Shown here: piece by piece, positions 38,932 through 47,005 of the stretch | Layout of the letters: the number at the start of each line of letters is the position of its first letter | How positions within the stretch are numbered: position 1 is the first letter of the stretch | NCBI RefSeq assembly: GCF_024614185.1 | Contig: NZ_JAHTLF010000011.1 | Location: 1-64,000, forward strand | Direction: 5' to 3' | Length of the DNA: 64,000 nt | Source: Nocardioides carbamazepini | Lineage (GTDB): Bacteria > Actinomycetota > Actinomycetes > Propionibacteriales > Nocardioidaceae | Position numbers and translations under genes: made by a program | The notes under the pieces: model-generated | The model's input: the letters and a program-made list of their open reading frames with translations, nothing else | What the model was told of the DNA's origin: nothing | Databases searched by the model: none

Positions 38932-38949
38932 TGTCCCGCTAGTGGGACA
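38932..38949 (-). promoter_or_regulatory. 18-bp near-perfect palindrome upstream of hutU (probable IclR operator)
   Basis: TGTCCCGCTAGTGGGACA is self-complementary at every base pair but one, and lies 83 bases upstream of the hutU start. The length and TGTCCC/GGGACA arms fit an IclR-type operator. The IclR gene at the far end of the operon is the likely binder. Confidence 0.6.
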
Positions 38950-38962
38950 GTTTGGGATGGGC

Positions 38963-39811
38963 TCAGTCCGCGGGGAGGGCGTCGACCGGGAGCGTCACGC
39001 GGTCCATCTCCTGCCCGCCGTCGCAGGTCAGCAGTGCCACGGTGGCGATCCCGTCGCGCTCGCCGGCGACCTCCCAGTGGCCGCCGGACAGGATCCAGCG
39101 ATCGAGCGCGGCGCGGCCGTGGGCCGGGGCGGGCTGTCCGTCGCGGCGTACCGTGACGCAGCAGCGCGCGGCGTCCGGCTCGAGGTGGGCGGTCACGCCG
39201 GCGCAGCCGAGGCCGTCGGCGACGCCCTGCACGAACGACCGGTTGAGGCCGCACACCAGAGCGGTGTGCTTGCGCGCGAGCGCGTCGAACGGACAGTTGG
39301 CGAGCGCCACCACTGACGCCTCGACCGTCGGCTCGTAGCCCTGTCCGGACAGCACCGCGGCGAGGTCGTCGAGACCCGGGGGAGCGGGTACGCCGTCGGC
39401 CTGGCCGGCCACCGCCCGGCCCTCGGTGTGGGCGCAGTCGGCGAGGGCGGTATCCAGGTCCTCGCCGGCTCCGGCCCGGCCGACCGCCGCGGCGAGGATG
39501 TCGCCGACGAGGTCGTAGCGACGCGGCGGCAGGCTGACCGTGAAGTCCCGGCGGGCGCGCCGGTAGAGCTTGCTCGGGCGGCCCGCGCCGGGCCCGGTGC
39601 GGCCGCTGAGCCGGCGGAACTCCACCTCCAGCAGGCCCTCCTCGGCCAGCCGGTCGAGATGGAAGCTCACCGTGTGCTTGGCCAGGCCCAGCGCCGTGGC
39701 CGCCTCGTCCCGCCCGACCAGGTCGCCGCGCGCGGCGACGTAGGCGTAGAGCGAGCGCCGGGTCGGGTCGGTGAGCACGCCGATCGCGGCGGCACCGGTG
39801 TCGAGGTCCAC
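38963..39811 (-). CDS. Winged-HTH regulator with C-terminal cysteine cluster (SufR/ArsR-like)
   Basis: A 282-aa regulator. N-terminal HTH: IGVLTDPTRRSLYAYVAARG, then GRDEAATALGLAKHTVSFHLDRLAEEGLLEV (given in parts: GRDEAATALGLAKHTV and HLDRLAEEGLLEV), followed by a basic wing (GAGRPSKLYRRA). The C-terminal domain has NCPFDALA, LVCGLNRSF, GLGCAGV and ARCCV, giving cysteines spaced 13, 15 and 13 residues apart, like the Fe-S-binding pattern of SufR-type repressors. It may sense iron-sulfur, redox or nitric oxide state. Its target is unknown; it lies upstream of hutU on the same strand with a 113-base gap. Confidence 0.82.
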   Translation of the reverse strand: MDLDTGAAAIGVLTDPTRRSLYAYVAARGDLVGRDEAATALGLAKHTVSFHLDRLAEEGLLEVEFRRLSGRTGPGAGRPSKLYRRARRDFTVSLPPRRYDLVGDILAAAVGRAGAGEDLDTALADCAHTEGRAVAGQADGVPAPPGLDDLAAVLSGQGYEPTVEASVVALANCPFDALARKHTALVCGLNRSFVQGVADGLGCAGVTAHLEPDAARCCVTVRRDGQPAPAHGRAALDRWILSGGHWEVAGERDGIATVALLTCDGGQEMDRVTLPVDALPAD

Positions 39812-39870
39812 GGCCCGATTCTAAAACAGAGTCTTCTTGGCGCAAGAGGGCGGACGGCGGTCCTCCCCGA

Positions 39871-40470
39871 TCACCCCGCGGGTCGGACGGCGCCGACGGT
39901 GCGCAGTGCCAGATCGGCGTAGTAGTCGCCGATCTGGGTGGGCGACCACTCACCGTCCTCGCGGTACCAGCGCGCGATGTCGATGCCCATCGAGGCCAGC
40001 GCCGTGGCGGCCAGCGCCGGGTCGGGGGTGTCGAACGCGCCGGACGCGACGCCGTCGTGGACGAGGGCGCGCAGCTCGCGGTCGATGCCGGTGCGCAGCT
40101 CGTCGATCTCGGCGCGGTGCTCCTCGCTCAGTGCTGCGAGCTCGTAGTTGAGGATCCGCGCGACCGTGTGGTGGTGCGCGTGGAACTCCGCGAACGCCCG
40201 GCCGGCGGCGGCCGCCTGCTCGACCGGGTCGGCCGAGGACGCCCGTGCGTCCCGGACGACGTCGAGCGCCTGCTGGTGGCCCTCCCGGGAGATGAGGAAG
40301 AGCAGCTCCTCCTTGGACCTGTGGTGCACGTAGACCGCAGCCGGGCTCATTCCCGCCGCCCCGGCGATGTCGCGGGTGGTGGTCCCGTGGAAGCCCTTCT
40401 CCGCGAACGCGGTGACGGCGGCCTCGAGCAGCCGGGCCCGGGTGGTCTCGGCGCGGGACGGGGTGCTCAT
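39871..40470 (-). CDS. TetR family transcriptional regulator
   Basis: A 199-aa repressor. HTH: TRARLLEAAVTAFAEKGFHGTTTRDIAGAAGMSPAAVYVHHRSKEELLF, cited here by its key parts FAEKGFHGTTTRDIAGAAG and SPAAVYVHHRSKEEL. The ligand domain resembles regulators of fatty-acid/acyl-CoA genes (YREDGEWSPTQIGDYYADLA). ATG 40470 was chosen; the frame to 40533 is an extension. It is divergent from the SDR-kinase-dehydrogenase operon and a palindrome-like site with core AAGCGCTT lies between them, so it probably represses both directions. Confidence 0.9.
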   Translation of the reverse strand: MSTPSRAETTRARLLEAAVTAFAEKGFHGTTTRDIAGAAGMSPAAVYVHHRSKEELLFLISREGHQQALDVVRDARASSADPVEQAAAAGRAFAEFHAHHHTVARILNYELAALSEEHRAEIDELRTGIDRELRALVHDGVASGAFDTPDPALAATALASMGIDIARWYREDGEWSPTQIGDYYADLALRTVGAVRPAG

Positions 40471-40545
40471 CGTCGTGCCTCCGGTGCTGGTGGGCCGTGC
40501 GTGCCCTTGACGCCACGTGCGGCGCGCGTGCAAGGTAGGCTACAC

Positions 40546-40567
40546 GGTAAGCAAGCGCTTAGTAACC
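40546..40567. promoter_or_regulatory. Candidate TetR operator in the divergent promoter region
   Basis: GGTAAGCAAGCGCTTAGTAACC (22 bases, cited by its arms GGT...ACC and core AAGCGCTT) is an imperfect inverted repeat centred on the perfect octamer AAGCGCTT. It lies 25 bases before the SDR start, between two divergent genes. AAGC...GCTT cores are common in operators of acyl-CoA-responsive TetR proteins. Confidence 0.55.
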
Positions 40568-40592
40568 TGACTGACCGGAGCGAGGCAGACAC

Positions 40593-41351
40593 GTGAGCAC
40601 GAGGTTCGAGGGCAAGACCGCGATCGTCACCGGGGCGAGCCGGGGCATCGGCCTCGCGATCGCCGAGCGGCTGGTCGCGGATGGCGCGCGCGTGGTCATC
40701 ACCGGCCGCGGCAAGGAGGCGCTCGACGAGGCGGTCGCCACGCTCGGCGGCCCGGACCGGGCGCTCGGCGTCGCGGGCAAGGCCGACGACGCGGAGCACC
40801 AGGCCGACGTCGTACGACAGGCCGTCGGGACCTTCGGCAGCGCCGACCTGCTCGTCAACAACACGGGCATCAACCCGGCGTACGGCCCGATGATCGACCT
40901 CGATCTCGGCGTCGCGCGCAAGATCGTCGACGTCAACGTGCTCGCCGCGCTCGCCTGGACCCAGCGGGTGCACGCCGCATGGATGAAGGAGCACGGCGGC
41001 GCCGTCGTCAACGTCTCCTCGGTCTCCGGCGTCAAGCCCGCCCCCGGCATCGGCATGTACGGCGCCAGCAAGGCGATGCTGATCTCCATGACCGAGCTGC
41101 TGGCCGTCGAGCTCGGTCCGGACATCCGGGTCAACGCCGTCGCGCCCGCGGTCGTGAAGACCAGGTTCGCGACGGCGCTCTACGAGGGCCGCGAGGACGA
41201 CGTCGCCGCGCAGTACCCCCTCAAGCGGCTCGGCGAGCCTGAGGACATCGGCAGCGTCGTCGCCTTCCTGCTGTCCGCCGACGCCGCCTGGCTGACCGGC
41301 CAGACCGTCGTCGTCGACGGCGGGGTCACCCTCACCGGCGGTGTCGAATGA
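40593..41351 (+). CDS. SDR family oxidoreductase (3-oxoacyl reductase-like)
   Basis: Classical short-chain dehydrogenase of 252 aa. Cofactor motif TGASRGIGLAIAERL, NNTGINPAYGP, the catalytic Ser in VVNVSSVSGVKPAPG, and YGASKAMLISMTEL carrying the Tyr/Lys pair, then IRVNAVAPAVVKTRF. The start is GTG 40593; the stop overlaps the kinase start (ATGA). It probably oxidises or reduces a hydroxyacyl/ketoacyl-CoA made by the linked kinase and dehydrogenase; the substrate is inferred. Confidence 0.9.
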   Translation: MSTRFEGKTAIVTGASRGIGLAIAERLVADGARVVITGRGKEALDEAVATLGGPDRALGVAGKADDAEHQADVVRQAVGTFGSADLLVNNTGINPAYGPMIDLDLGVARKIVDVNVLAALAWTQRVHAAWMKEHGGAVVNVSSVSGVKPAPGIGMYGASKAMLISMTELLAVELGPDIRVNAVAPAVVKTRFATALYEGREDDVAAQYPLKRLGEPEDIGSVVAFLLSADAAWLTGQTVVVDGGVTLTGGVE

Positions 41352-42403
41352 GCGGCCGGGCGAACCCGCCGGGCCTCGACCTCGACGCGCTCGGCGGCTG
41401 GCTGACCGCGGCGGTCCCCGGCGCCGGCTCGTCGCTGAGCGCCGACCTGATCGCGGGCGGCAAGTCCAACCTGACCTTCGCCGTCACCGACGGGACGCAG
41501 GAGTGGATCGTGCGCCGGCCGCCGCTGGGGCACGTGCTCGCCACGGCCCACGACATGGGCCGGGAGTACCGCGTCATGTCGGCACTGCAGGACACCGGCG
41601 TCCCCGTGCCGCGGACCTATGCGTTCTGCTCCGACCCCGAGGTGATCGGGGCGGAGTTCTACGTGATGGAGCGCTGTGCCGGTACGCCGTACCGCCGGGC
41701 CACCGAGCTCGCCGGACTCGGCGCTCCGCGCATCCGCGCCATCTCCGAGCGGCTCGTCGACATCCTCGCCGCGCTGCACGCGGTCCCTCCGGCGGAGGTC
41801 GGACTCTCCGACTTCGGCCGCCCCGAGGGCTTCCTCGGCCGCCAGGTCGCGCGCTGGAAGAAGCAGCTCGACGCCTCGCACTCCCGCGACCTGCCGGCCG
41901 CCGACGAGCTGCACCGCCTGCTCGCCGCGTCGGTGCCGGCCGCGTCGGCGACCGGGATCGTGCACGGCGACTTCCGCCTCGACAACGTCCTCATCGACAG
42001 TGCTGACGGGGCGGACGGCTCCGACCGGGCGACCGCCGTCCTCGACTGGGAGATGGCGACCCTCGGCGACCCGCTCACCGACCTCGCTCTCATGCTCACC
42101 TACCACCGGCTCGCCGAGACGGTGGGCGACGCCGTCGCGGACGCGTCGACCGCGCCGGGCTTCCTGGCCGAGGACGAGATCGTGGCCCGGTACGCCGCGG
42201 CCAGCGACCGCGACCTGTCCGACTTCGGCTGGTACCTCGGCCTGGCGGCGTTCAAGCTGGCCGCGATCCTCGAGGGCATCCACTACCGCTTCCTCGCCGG
42301 CCAGACGGTCGGCGAGGGCTTCGACGACATCGGCGCGGCGATCCACCCGCTGCTCGACGCCGGCCTCACCGCACTGAACGCACACTCCTGGAGGAAGAAC
42401 TGA
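41348..42403 (+). CDS. Phosphotransferase (APH/choline-kinase-like), ACAD10/11 kinase-domain homologue
   Basis: A 351-aa kinase-fold protein. Motifs: LIAGGKSNLTFAVTDG (nucleotide loop), the Lys/Arg strand EWIVRRPPLGHV, catalytic loop GIVHGDFRLDNVLID, and metal-binding VLDWEMATLGDPLTDLA. The proteins closest in feature are the kinase domain of vertebrate ACAD10/11 and bacterial LvaA, which phosphorylate the 4-hydroxyl of acyl-CoA. An acyl-CoA dehydrogenase follows with a one-base overlap, so this is probably the split form of that system. Antibiotic resistance is unlikely. Confidence 0.87.
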   Translation: MSGRANPPGLDLDALGGWLTAAVPGAGSSLSADLIAGGKSNLTFAVTDGTQEWIVRRPPLGHVLATAHDMGREYRVMSALQDTGVPVPRTYAFCSDPEVIGAEFYVMERCAGTPYRRATELAGLGAPRIRAISERLVDILAALHAVPPAEVGLSDFGRPEGFLGRQVARWKKQLDASHSRDLPAADELHRLLAASVPAASATGIVHGDFRLDNVLIDSADGADGSDRATAVLDWEMATLGDPLTDLALMLTYHRLAETVGDAVADASTAPGFLAEDEIVARYAAASDRDLSDFGWYLGLAAFKLAAILEGIHYRFLAGQTVGEGFDDIGAAIHPLLDAGLTALNAHSWRKN

Positions 42404-43656
42404 TGGACTTCGGATTCGACGCCCGCACCGAGGAGCTGCGGGCCACGATGCTCGCCTTCATGGACGAGGTCGTGTACCCCGCGGAGGCGGTCTTCGAGGG
42501 CCAGCTCGCCGCGCTCGAGCAGTCGGGGGACCGGTGGGCCTGGGACTCCACGCCGGTCATCCAGGAGCTGCGGGCCGCGGCCCGCGAGCGCGGCCTGTGG
42601 AACCTCTTCCTCCCCGGTGAGCACCCCGGAGTCGAGGGTGCCGGCCTGACCAACCTCCAGTACGCCGCGCTCGCCGAGATCTCCGGCCGCAGCGGCCACC
42701 TCGCCCCGGCGGCGATGAACTGTGCCGCTCCGGACACCGGCAACATGGAGGTGCTGCACCTCTTCGGCACCGACGCCCAGAAGAAGCAGTGGCTCGAGCC
42801 GCTGCTCGACGGTGAGATCCGCTCGGCGTTCGCGATGACCGAGCCCGACGTCGCGTCCTCCGACGCCACGAACATCGAGCTGTCGATCGTGCGCGACGGT
42901 GACGAGTACGTCCTCAACGGCCGCAAGTGGTGGATCACCGGGGCGATGAACCCCAACTGCGCGATCTTCATCGTCATGGGCAAGACCGACCCCACCGCGG
43001 ACCGGCACCGCCAGCAGTCGATGATCCTCGTGCCCCGCGACACCCCCGGCCTGGAGGTCGTGCGCGGCATGCACGTCATGGGCTACGACGACCGCGAGCA
43101 CGGCGGCCACGCCGAGCTGTCGTTCACCGACGTGCGGGTGCCCGTCGCGAACCTGATCGGTGAGGAGGGCGGCGGCTTCGGCGTCGCGCAGGCGCGGCTG
43201 GGGCCGGGCCGGATCCACCACTGCATGCGCTCGATCGGGATCGCGGAGCGTGCGATCGAGATGATGTGCGAGCGTGCGGAGTCCCGGGTCGCCTTCGGGC
43301 GGCCGCTGGCCGAGCAGGGCGTGATCCGGGGCTGGATCGCGGAGTCGCGGGTCAAGCTGGAGCAGCTGCGCCTGCTGGTACTCAAGACGGCCTGGCTGAT
43401 GGACACGGTGGGCAACAAGGGCGCGCACACCGAGATCCAGGCGATCAAGATCGCCACCCCCGAGACGGTGCAGTGGATCCTCGACAAGGCGATCCAGCTG
43501 CACGGCGCGGGTGGCCTGTCCCAGGACCTGCCCCTGGCCAACATGTACGCCGGCATCCGCACGCTGCGCTTCGCCGACGGCCCCGACGAGGTCCACAAGA
43601 ACGCGCTCGCCAAGGCCGAGGTGCGGCGTCAGGCCGCGAGGCGCGAGGCGCGCTGA
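42403..43656 (+). CDS. Acyl-CoA dehydrogenase (ACAD10/11-like)
   Basis: A 417-aa FAD enzyme. Marks: FLPGEHPGVEGAGLTNLQYA, AFAMTEPDVASSDATNIE, GRKWWITGAMNPNC, HGGHAELSFTDVRVP, GPGRIHHCMRSIGIAERAIEMM, VAFGRPLAEQGVI, and HGAGGLSQDLPLANMYAGIRTLRFADGPDEVH in parts. The C-terminal DGPDEVHKNALAK replaces the usual GTxEIQ, as in the ACAD10/11 and LcdH-type branch. It is 4 residues from the kinase gene by overlap and ends before a strong hairpin. Inferred role: eliminate phosphate from or dehydrogenate 4-phosphoacyl-CoA. Confidence 0.9.
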   Translation: MDFGFDARTEELRATMLAFMDEVVYPAEAVFEGQLAALEQSGDRWAWDSTPVIQELRAAARERGLWNLFLPGEHPGVEGAGLTNLQYAALAEISGRSGHLAPAAMNCAAPDTGNMEVLHLFGTDAQKKQWLEPLLDGEIRSAFAMTEPDVASSDATNIELSIVRDGDEYVLNGRKWWITGAMNPNCAIFIVMGKTDPTADRHRQQSMILVPRDTPGLEVVRGMHVMGYDDREHGGHAELSFTDVRVPVANLIGEEGGGFGVAQARLGPGRIHHCMRSIGIAERAIEMMCERAESRVAFGRPLAEQGVIRGWIAESRVKLEQLRLLVLKTAWLMDTVGNKGAHTEIQAIKIATPETVQWILDKAIQLHGAGGLSQDLPLANMYAGIRTLRFADGPDEVHKNALAKAEVRRQAARREAR

Positions 43657-43669
43657 CCCTCCTGACCTC

Positions 43670-43705
43670 CGGACGGCGGGTCGGTCTCCGCTGACCCGCC
43701 GTCCG
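43670..43705 (+). terminator. 13-bp perfect hairpin terminator
   Basis: CGGACGGCGGGTC (43670-43682) and GACCCGCCGTCCG (43693-43705) form a perfect stem with a 10-base loop, 13 bases past the acyl-CoA dehydrogenase stop. A second overlapping weaker hairpin (CGCCCGA...TCGGGCG) follows to about 43727. Confidence 0.7.
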
Positions 43706-43729
43706 CCCGATGGACCGCCGTCGGGCGGG

Positions 43730-43751
43730 GTTCACCTCACGTTCCCCTGGT
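43730..43751 (+). promoter_or_regulatory. Candidate PHO box upstream of the LTD/phytase-like gene
   Basis: Two abutting 11-base units, GTTCACCTCAC and GTTCCCCTGGT, 52 bases upstream of the GTG start. They match the GTTCAcc-type direct repeats of actinobacterial PhoP sites and the repeats before pstC, in a good position for activation. Confidence 0.65.
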
Positions 43752-43803
43752 GTCGCGATCTTGGGCTGCCGTTGCCCATCGCCGTCACCCGAGGACATCT
43801 GTC

Positions 43804-46800
43804 GTGAAATCCCCCTCTCGCGCCGTCGCAGCAGCCGCTGCCGGCGCCCTTGGCCTCTCCGGCCTCTCCTTCTTCGCCGTCGCCGCACCCGCCCGTGCCG
43901 CTGACCCGTCCGGTGCGCTCGGGAGCGTCGTGATCAACGAGGTCAGCTCCAACGGCTTCGCCGGCGGCGACTTCATCGAGCTCCACAACACCGGTGCGAC
44001 GACCATCGACCTCACCGGCTACCACCTCAAGGACAACAAGACCCTCGCCGAGGACGACATCGTGCTCGACGGCAAGATCGCCCCGCAGGGCTACGCCGTC
44101 TACTACGTCGACGGCGGTCCCGGCGCGACGCCCAAGCCCTTCGGGCTCGGCAGCGCCGACGAGGCCACGCTGCTCTCGCCCGACGGCGCCACGGTCATCG
44201 ACACCCACACGTGGACCAGCCATGTCACGCCCAGCGTCGCGCGCACGCCCGACGGCAGCGGCGGCTTCGCCGTCACCACGGCCCCGACGCCCGGTGGCCC
44301 GAACGCGTCGGCGACGACCGCCGAGGCGCAGGTCACGCTCAACGAGGTGCTCACCGACGGCGCCGGCACCAGCGCCGAGGGCGTGCACGACTACGTCGAG
44401 ATCCACAACGGCTCCACGAGCCCGGTCGACCTGACCGGCTGGTACGTCACCGACGGTCCGGGGACGCCCACCGCCGCTGACCGGGTCACCCTCGGCGGCC
44501 CCTCGGCGACGCTCGCGCCCGGCGGCTACCTCGCGGTCGAGACCGAGCTGATGGACTCCGAGATCCCGGCCGGCTTCACCTACCTGCCGCCCAGCAACGG
44601 CACCAAGTCCGGATTCGGCCTCAACAAGACCGACTGGGTCTTCCTCCACAAGGCGGACGGCACGCTGGTGTCGACGACGTTCAAGGGGCTCCTGCCCGAC
44701 GAGCACGCCAACACCTGGTCGCGCCTGCACCCGGGCACCGGCCTGTGGCGCAACGGCGCCACACCGACGCCGGGCGCGGTCAACGCCTTCCCCGGCGGTG
44801 GCGAGGAGCCGGTCCTCGACCCCCACTGGGACGACATCGAGATCAACGAGATCGCCTCCCTCAACGCCGACGACCCGGGCAACCCGGGCTTCGGCGACGC
44901 GGTCGAGCTGGTCAACACCGGGTCGAGCCCGGTCAGCATCGAGGGCTGGTACCAGGTCGACAGCGGCGCCGCGTCCGGCGCGGGCCGGCTGACCGTCGCC
45001 GACCTCAAGGTCTGGAACGGCACCGCCCTCGCAGCCGCCACCGACATGACGATCCCGGCCGGCGGCTACGTCGCGTTCAGCTCAAAGAAGGGCCTGTCCG
45101 GCGAGGGCGACGCCGTCAAGATCTACGGCCCGGGTGCCGACGCCGCCAGTCGGCAGCTCGTCGACGAGCAGGCGTACGGCGACGGCGACGGCGGGATCTC
45201 GGACAACTACGACTCCGACGCGGTCGCCTTCGCGGCGCTCCCGGACGGCTCGGACGAGTTCTGGCGGGTCACCATGTCGACCTTCGGTCGGGACAACACC
45301 CCGTCCGAGCCGACCAAGTCCCGTCGCCTCGACAGCCCGGTCGTGGTCAACGAGATCTCCAACGTCGACGGCAGGGTGGAGCTGCTCAACACCGGCAGCA
45401 GCCCCGTCGACATCGCAGGCTGGCAGCTGCTCGACTCCGCGGCGGCCGTCGTGCACACGGTGCCTGCGGCCACCTCACTGGCTCCCGGCGCCTTCTACGT
45501 GGCTACGGGCATCGTCGGCCTCGACAGCCAGGACGCGCTGACCCTGCGCCGTGCCGGCGATCTGGCCTCCGTGGTCGCGCACACCTGGTACGAGGACGGC
45601 ATCGCGTCGTACAGCCGGTGCGAGGTCTTCGGCGACATCTCCTACGTCGAGACCCCGAGCGCCACCTGGGGCGCGGCCAACGCCTGCCCGGGCATCTCCA
45701 CCCAGGCCTGGCCCGGACCGTCGGAGGTCACCACGGTCGACGAGGTGAACGGCTTCGGCGACGGTGACGGCAACGGTGAGGGCGACGTCTCGGGCGCGGC
45801 CTTCGACCCGACCGACCCGAGCATCCTGTGGGTCGTGCAGAACAAGAACACCCTGCACAAGCTGCGCAAGGTCGGCGGCACCTATGTCGCCGTCGACGGC
45901 TGGGACGGCGGGAAGAAGCTGCGCTTCGCCTCCGGCACCGGCGCGGTCGACTCCGAGGGCGTCACGGTCGGCCCCGACGGCTCGATCTACGTCACCTCCG
46001 AGCGTGACAACGACAACAGCGGCGTCTCCTCCAACAAGGTCGAGCGGTACGACGTCTCCGGCGTCACCGCCGCCACGACCGACCTGACCGCGGCCGGTGA
46101 GTGGGACGTCAACTCGTTCGTCACCACCGGCACCAACCTCGGCCTCGAGGGCATCACCTATGTGCCCGACAGCTTCCTGGTCGGCGCCGGCTGGAAGGTC
46201 GGCGGCACGGCGTACGCCGCCGGCACCCACCCGACGCCGGGCCTGTTCGTCACCGCCGTCGAGGCGACCGGTGACCTGCACTTCTTCTCGCTCGCCGACG
46301 GCGCGGCGCCGGTCGAGGTGAAGGTCGAGTCCTCCGGCTTCCCGTTCGCCATGGACACCGCCTTCGACGCCGACCGGCAGGGGCTGTGGGCCGTGTGCGA
46401 CGACAGCTGCGGCGGCGTGGCCAACCTGCTGAAGGTCGAGGGCGGTGACTTCGTGGTCAAGCACTCCCTGGCCCGCCCGGCCGGGATGGCGAACCTCAAC
46501 AACGAGGGCATGGCGATCAAGCCGCTGCGCACCGCGGTCGACAACAAGGTCGAGGTCGTGTGGACCGACGACGGCGACACCGACGGCTTCTCGCTGCGGC
46601 AGGGCCACCTGCGCGCCGACTTCGCCGTACCTGCCGTCGTCACGCCTCCGGTGGTCACCCCGCCCGCGGCGACATCGCCGAGCGCCGCCGAGCAGGCCCT
46701 CGCCCAGGCAGCGGCCGAGGTCGCTGCCACGAAGCAGAAGATCTCCTCGGTCAAGACCAAGGCGAAGGCCGCGAAGAAGGCGAAGCAGGCCGCCAAGGCG

Positions 46801-46893
46801 AAGCGACTGGCCACGAAGCTGAAGAAGCTCAAGAAGAAGCTGAAGAAGCAGAAGGCCGTGCTCGCGCAGGCGGTCGCCGCGGCGAAGGGGTAG
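43804..46893 (+). CDS. Secreted multi-LTD, phytase-like esterase protein with Lys/Ala-rich tail
   Basis: Exported protein of 1029 aa from GTG 43804. The signal peptide ends near ARA-ADP. Four lamin-tail-domain-like repeats start at about residues 42, 178, 345 and 514, each with a (V/L/I)NE(V/I) strand and a (V/I)(D/S)(L/I)xG(W/Y) strand. A phytase-like esterase propeller follows (about 640-940: GEGDVSGAAFDPTDPSILWVV, SEGVTVGPDGSIYVTSERD, GLEGITYVPDSFLVG, MDTAFDADRQGLWAVCDD). Then come a Pro/Val/Thr linker (VVTPPVVTPPA) and a Lys/Ala tail of about 70 residues containing KLKKKLKK. The PHO box upstream supports a phosphate-scavenging role on the cell surface. Enzyme activity is inferred from fold resemblance. 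Confidence 0.88.
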   Translation: MKSPSRAVAAAAAGALGLSGLSFFAVAAPARAADPSGALGSVVINEVSSNGFAGGDFIELHNTGATTIDLTGYHLKDNKTLAEDDIVLDGKIAPQGYAVYYVDGGPGATPKPFGLGSADEATLLSPDGATVIDTHTWTSHVTPSVARTPDGSGGFAVTTAPTPGGPNASATTAEAQVTLNEVLTDGAGTSAEGVHDYVEIHNGSTSPVDLTGWYVTDGPGTPTAADRVTLGGPSATLAPGGYLAVETELMDSEIPAGFTYLPPSNGTKSGFGLNKTDWVFLHKADGTLVSTTFKGLLPDEHANTWSRLHPGTGLWRNGATPTPGAVNAFPGGGEEPVLDPHWDDIEINEIASLNADDPGNPGFGDAVELVNTGSSPVSIEGWYQVDSGAASGAGRLTVADLKVWNGTALAAATDMTIPAGGYVAFSSKKGLSGEGDAVKIYGPGADAASRQLVDEQAYGDGDGGISDNYDSDAVAFAALPDGSDEFWRVTMSTFGRDNTPSEPTKSRRLDSPVVVNEISNVDGRVELLNTGSSPVDIAGWQLLDSAAAVVHTVPAATSLAPGAFYVATGIVGLDSQDALTLRRAGDLASVVAHTWYEDGIASYSRCEVFGDISYVETPSATWGAANACPGISTQAWPGPSEVTTVDEVNGFGDGDGNGEGDVSGAAFDPTDPSILWVVQNKNTLHKLRKVGGTYVAVDGWDGGKKLRFASGTGAVDSEGVTVGPDGSIYVTSERDNDNSGVSSNKVERYDVSGVTAATTDLTAAGEWDVNSFVTTGTNLGLEGITYVPDSFLVGAGWKVGGTAYAAGTHPTPGLFVTAVEATGDLHFFSLADGAAPVEVKVESSGFPFAMDTAFDADRQGLWAVCDDSCGGVANLLKVEGGDFVVKHSLARPAGMANLNNEGMAIKPLRTAVDNKVEVVWTDDGDTDGFSLRQGHLRADFAVPAVVTPPVVTPPAATSPSAAEQALAQAAAEVAATKQKISSVKTKAKAAKKAKQAAKAKRLATKLKKLKKKLKKQKAVLAQAVAAAKG

Positions 46894-46973
46894 CCCCGCC
46901 GCCACGACGCGGGCACGGACGACGAGGTCCGGCAGGGGCCTAGCGTCTCGCGGACCGGATCGCCGCACGAAGA

Positions 46974-47005
46974 CAGCAGCCGAGGGCGATGGCCCTCGGC
47001 TGCTG
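46974..47005 (+). terminator. 14-bp perfect hairpin terminator
   Basis: CAGCAGCCGAGGGC and its exact complement flank a GATG loop, 80 bases after the LTD/phytase-like gene. The stem is followed by CTGTGCT rather than a clear T-run. Confidence 0.75.

Noticed and set aside
41348..42403. Aminoglycoside phosphotransferase (antibiotic resistance)
   Set aside because: The fold is shared, but the coupling to an acyl-CoA dehydrogenase and SDR fits the ACAD10/11 kinase branch better.
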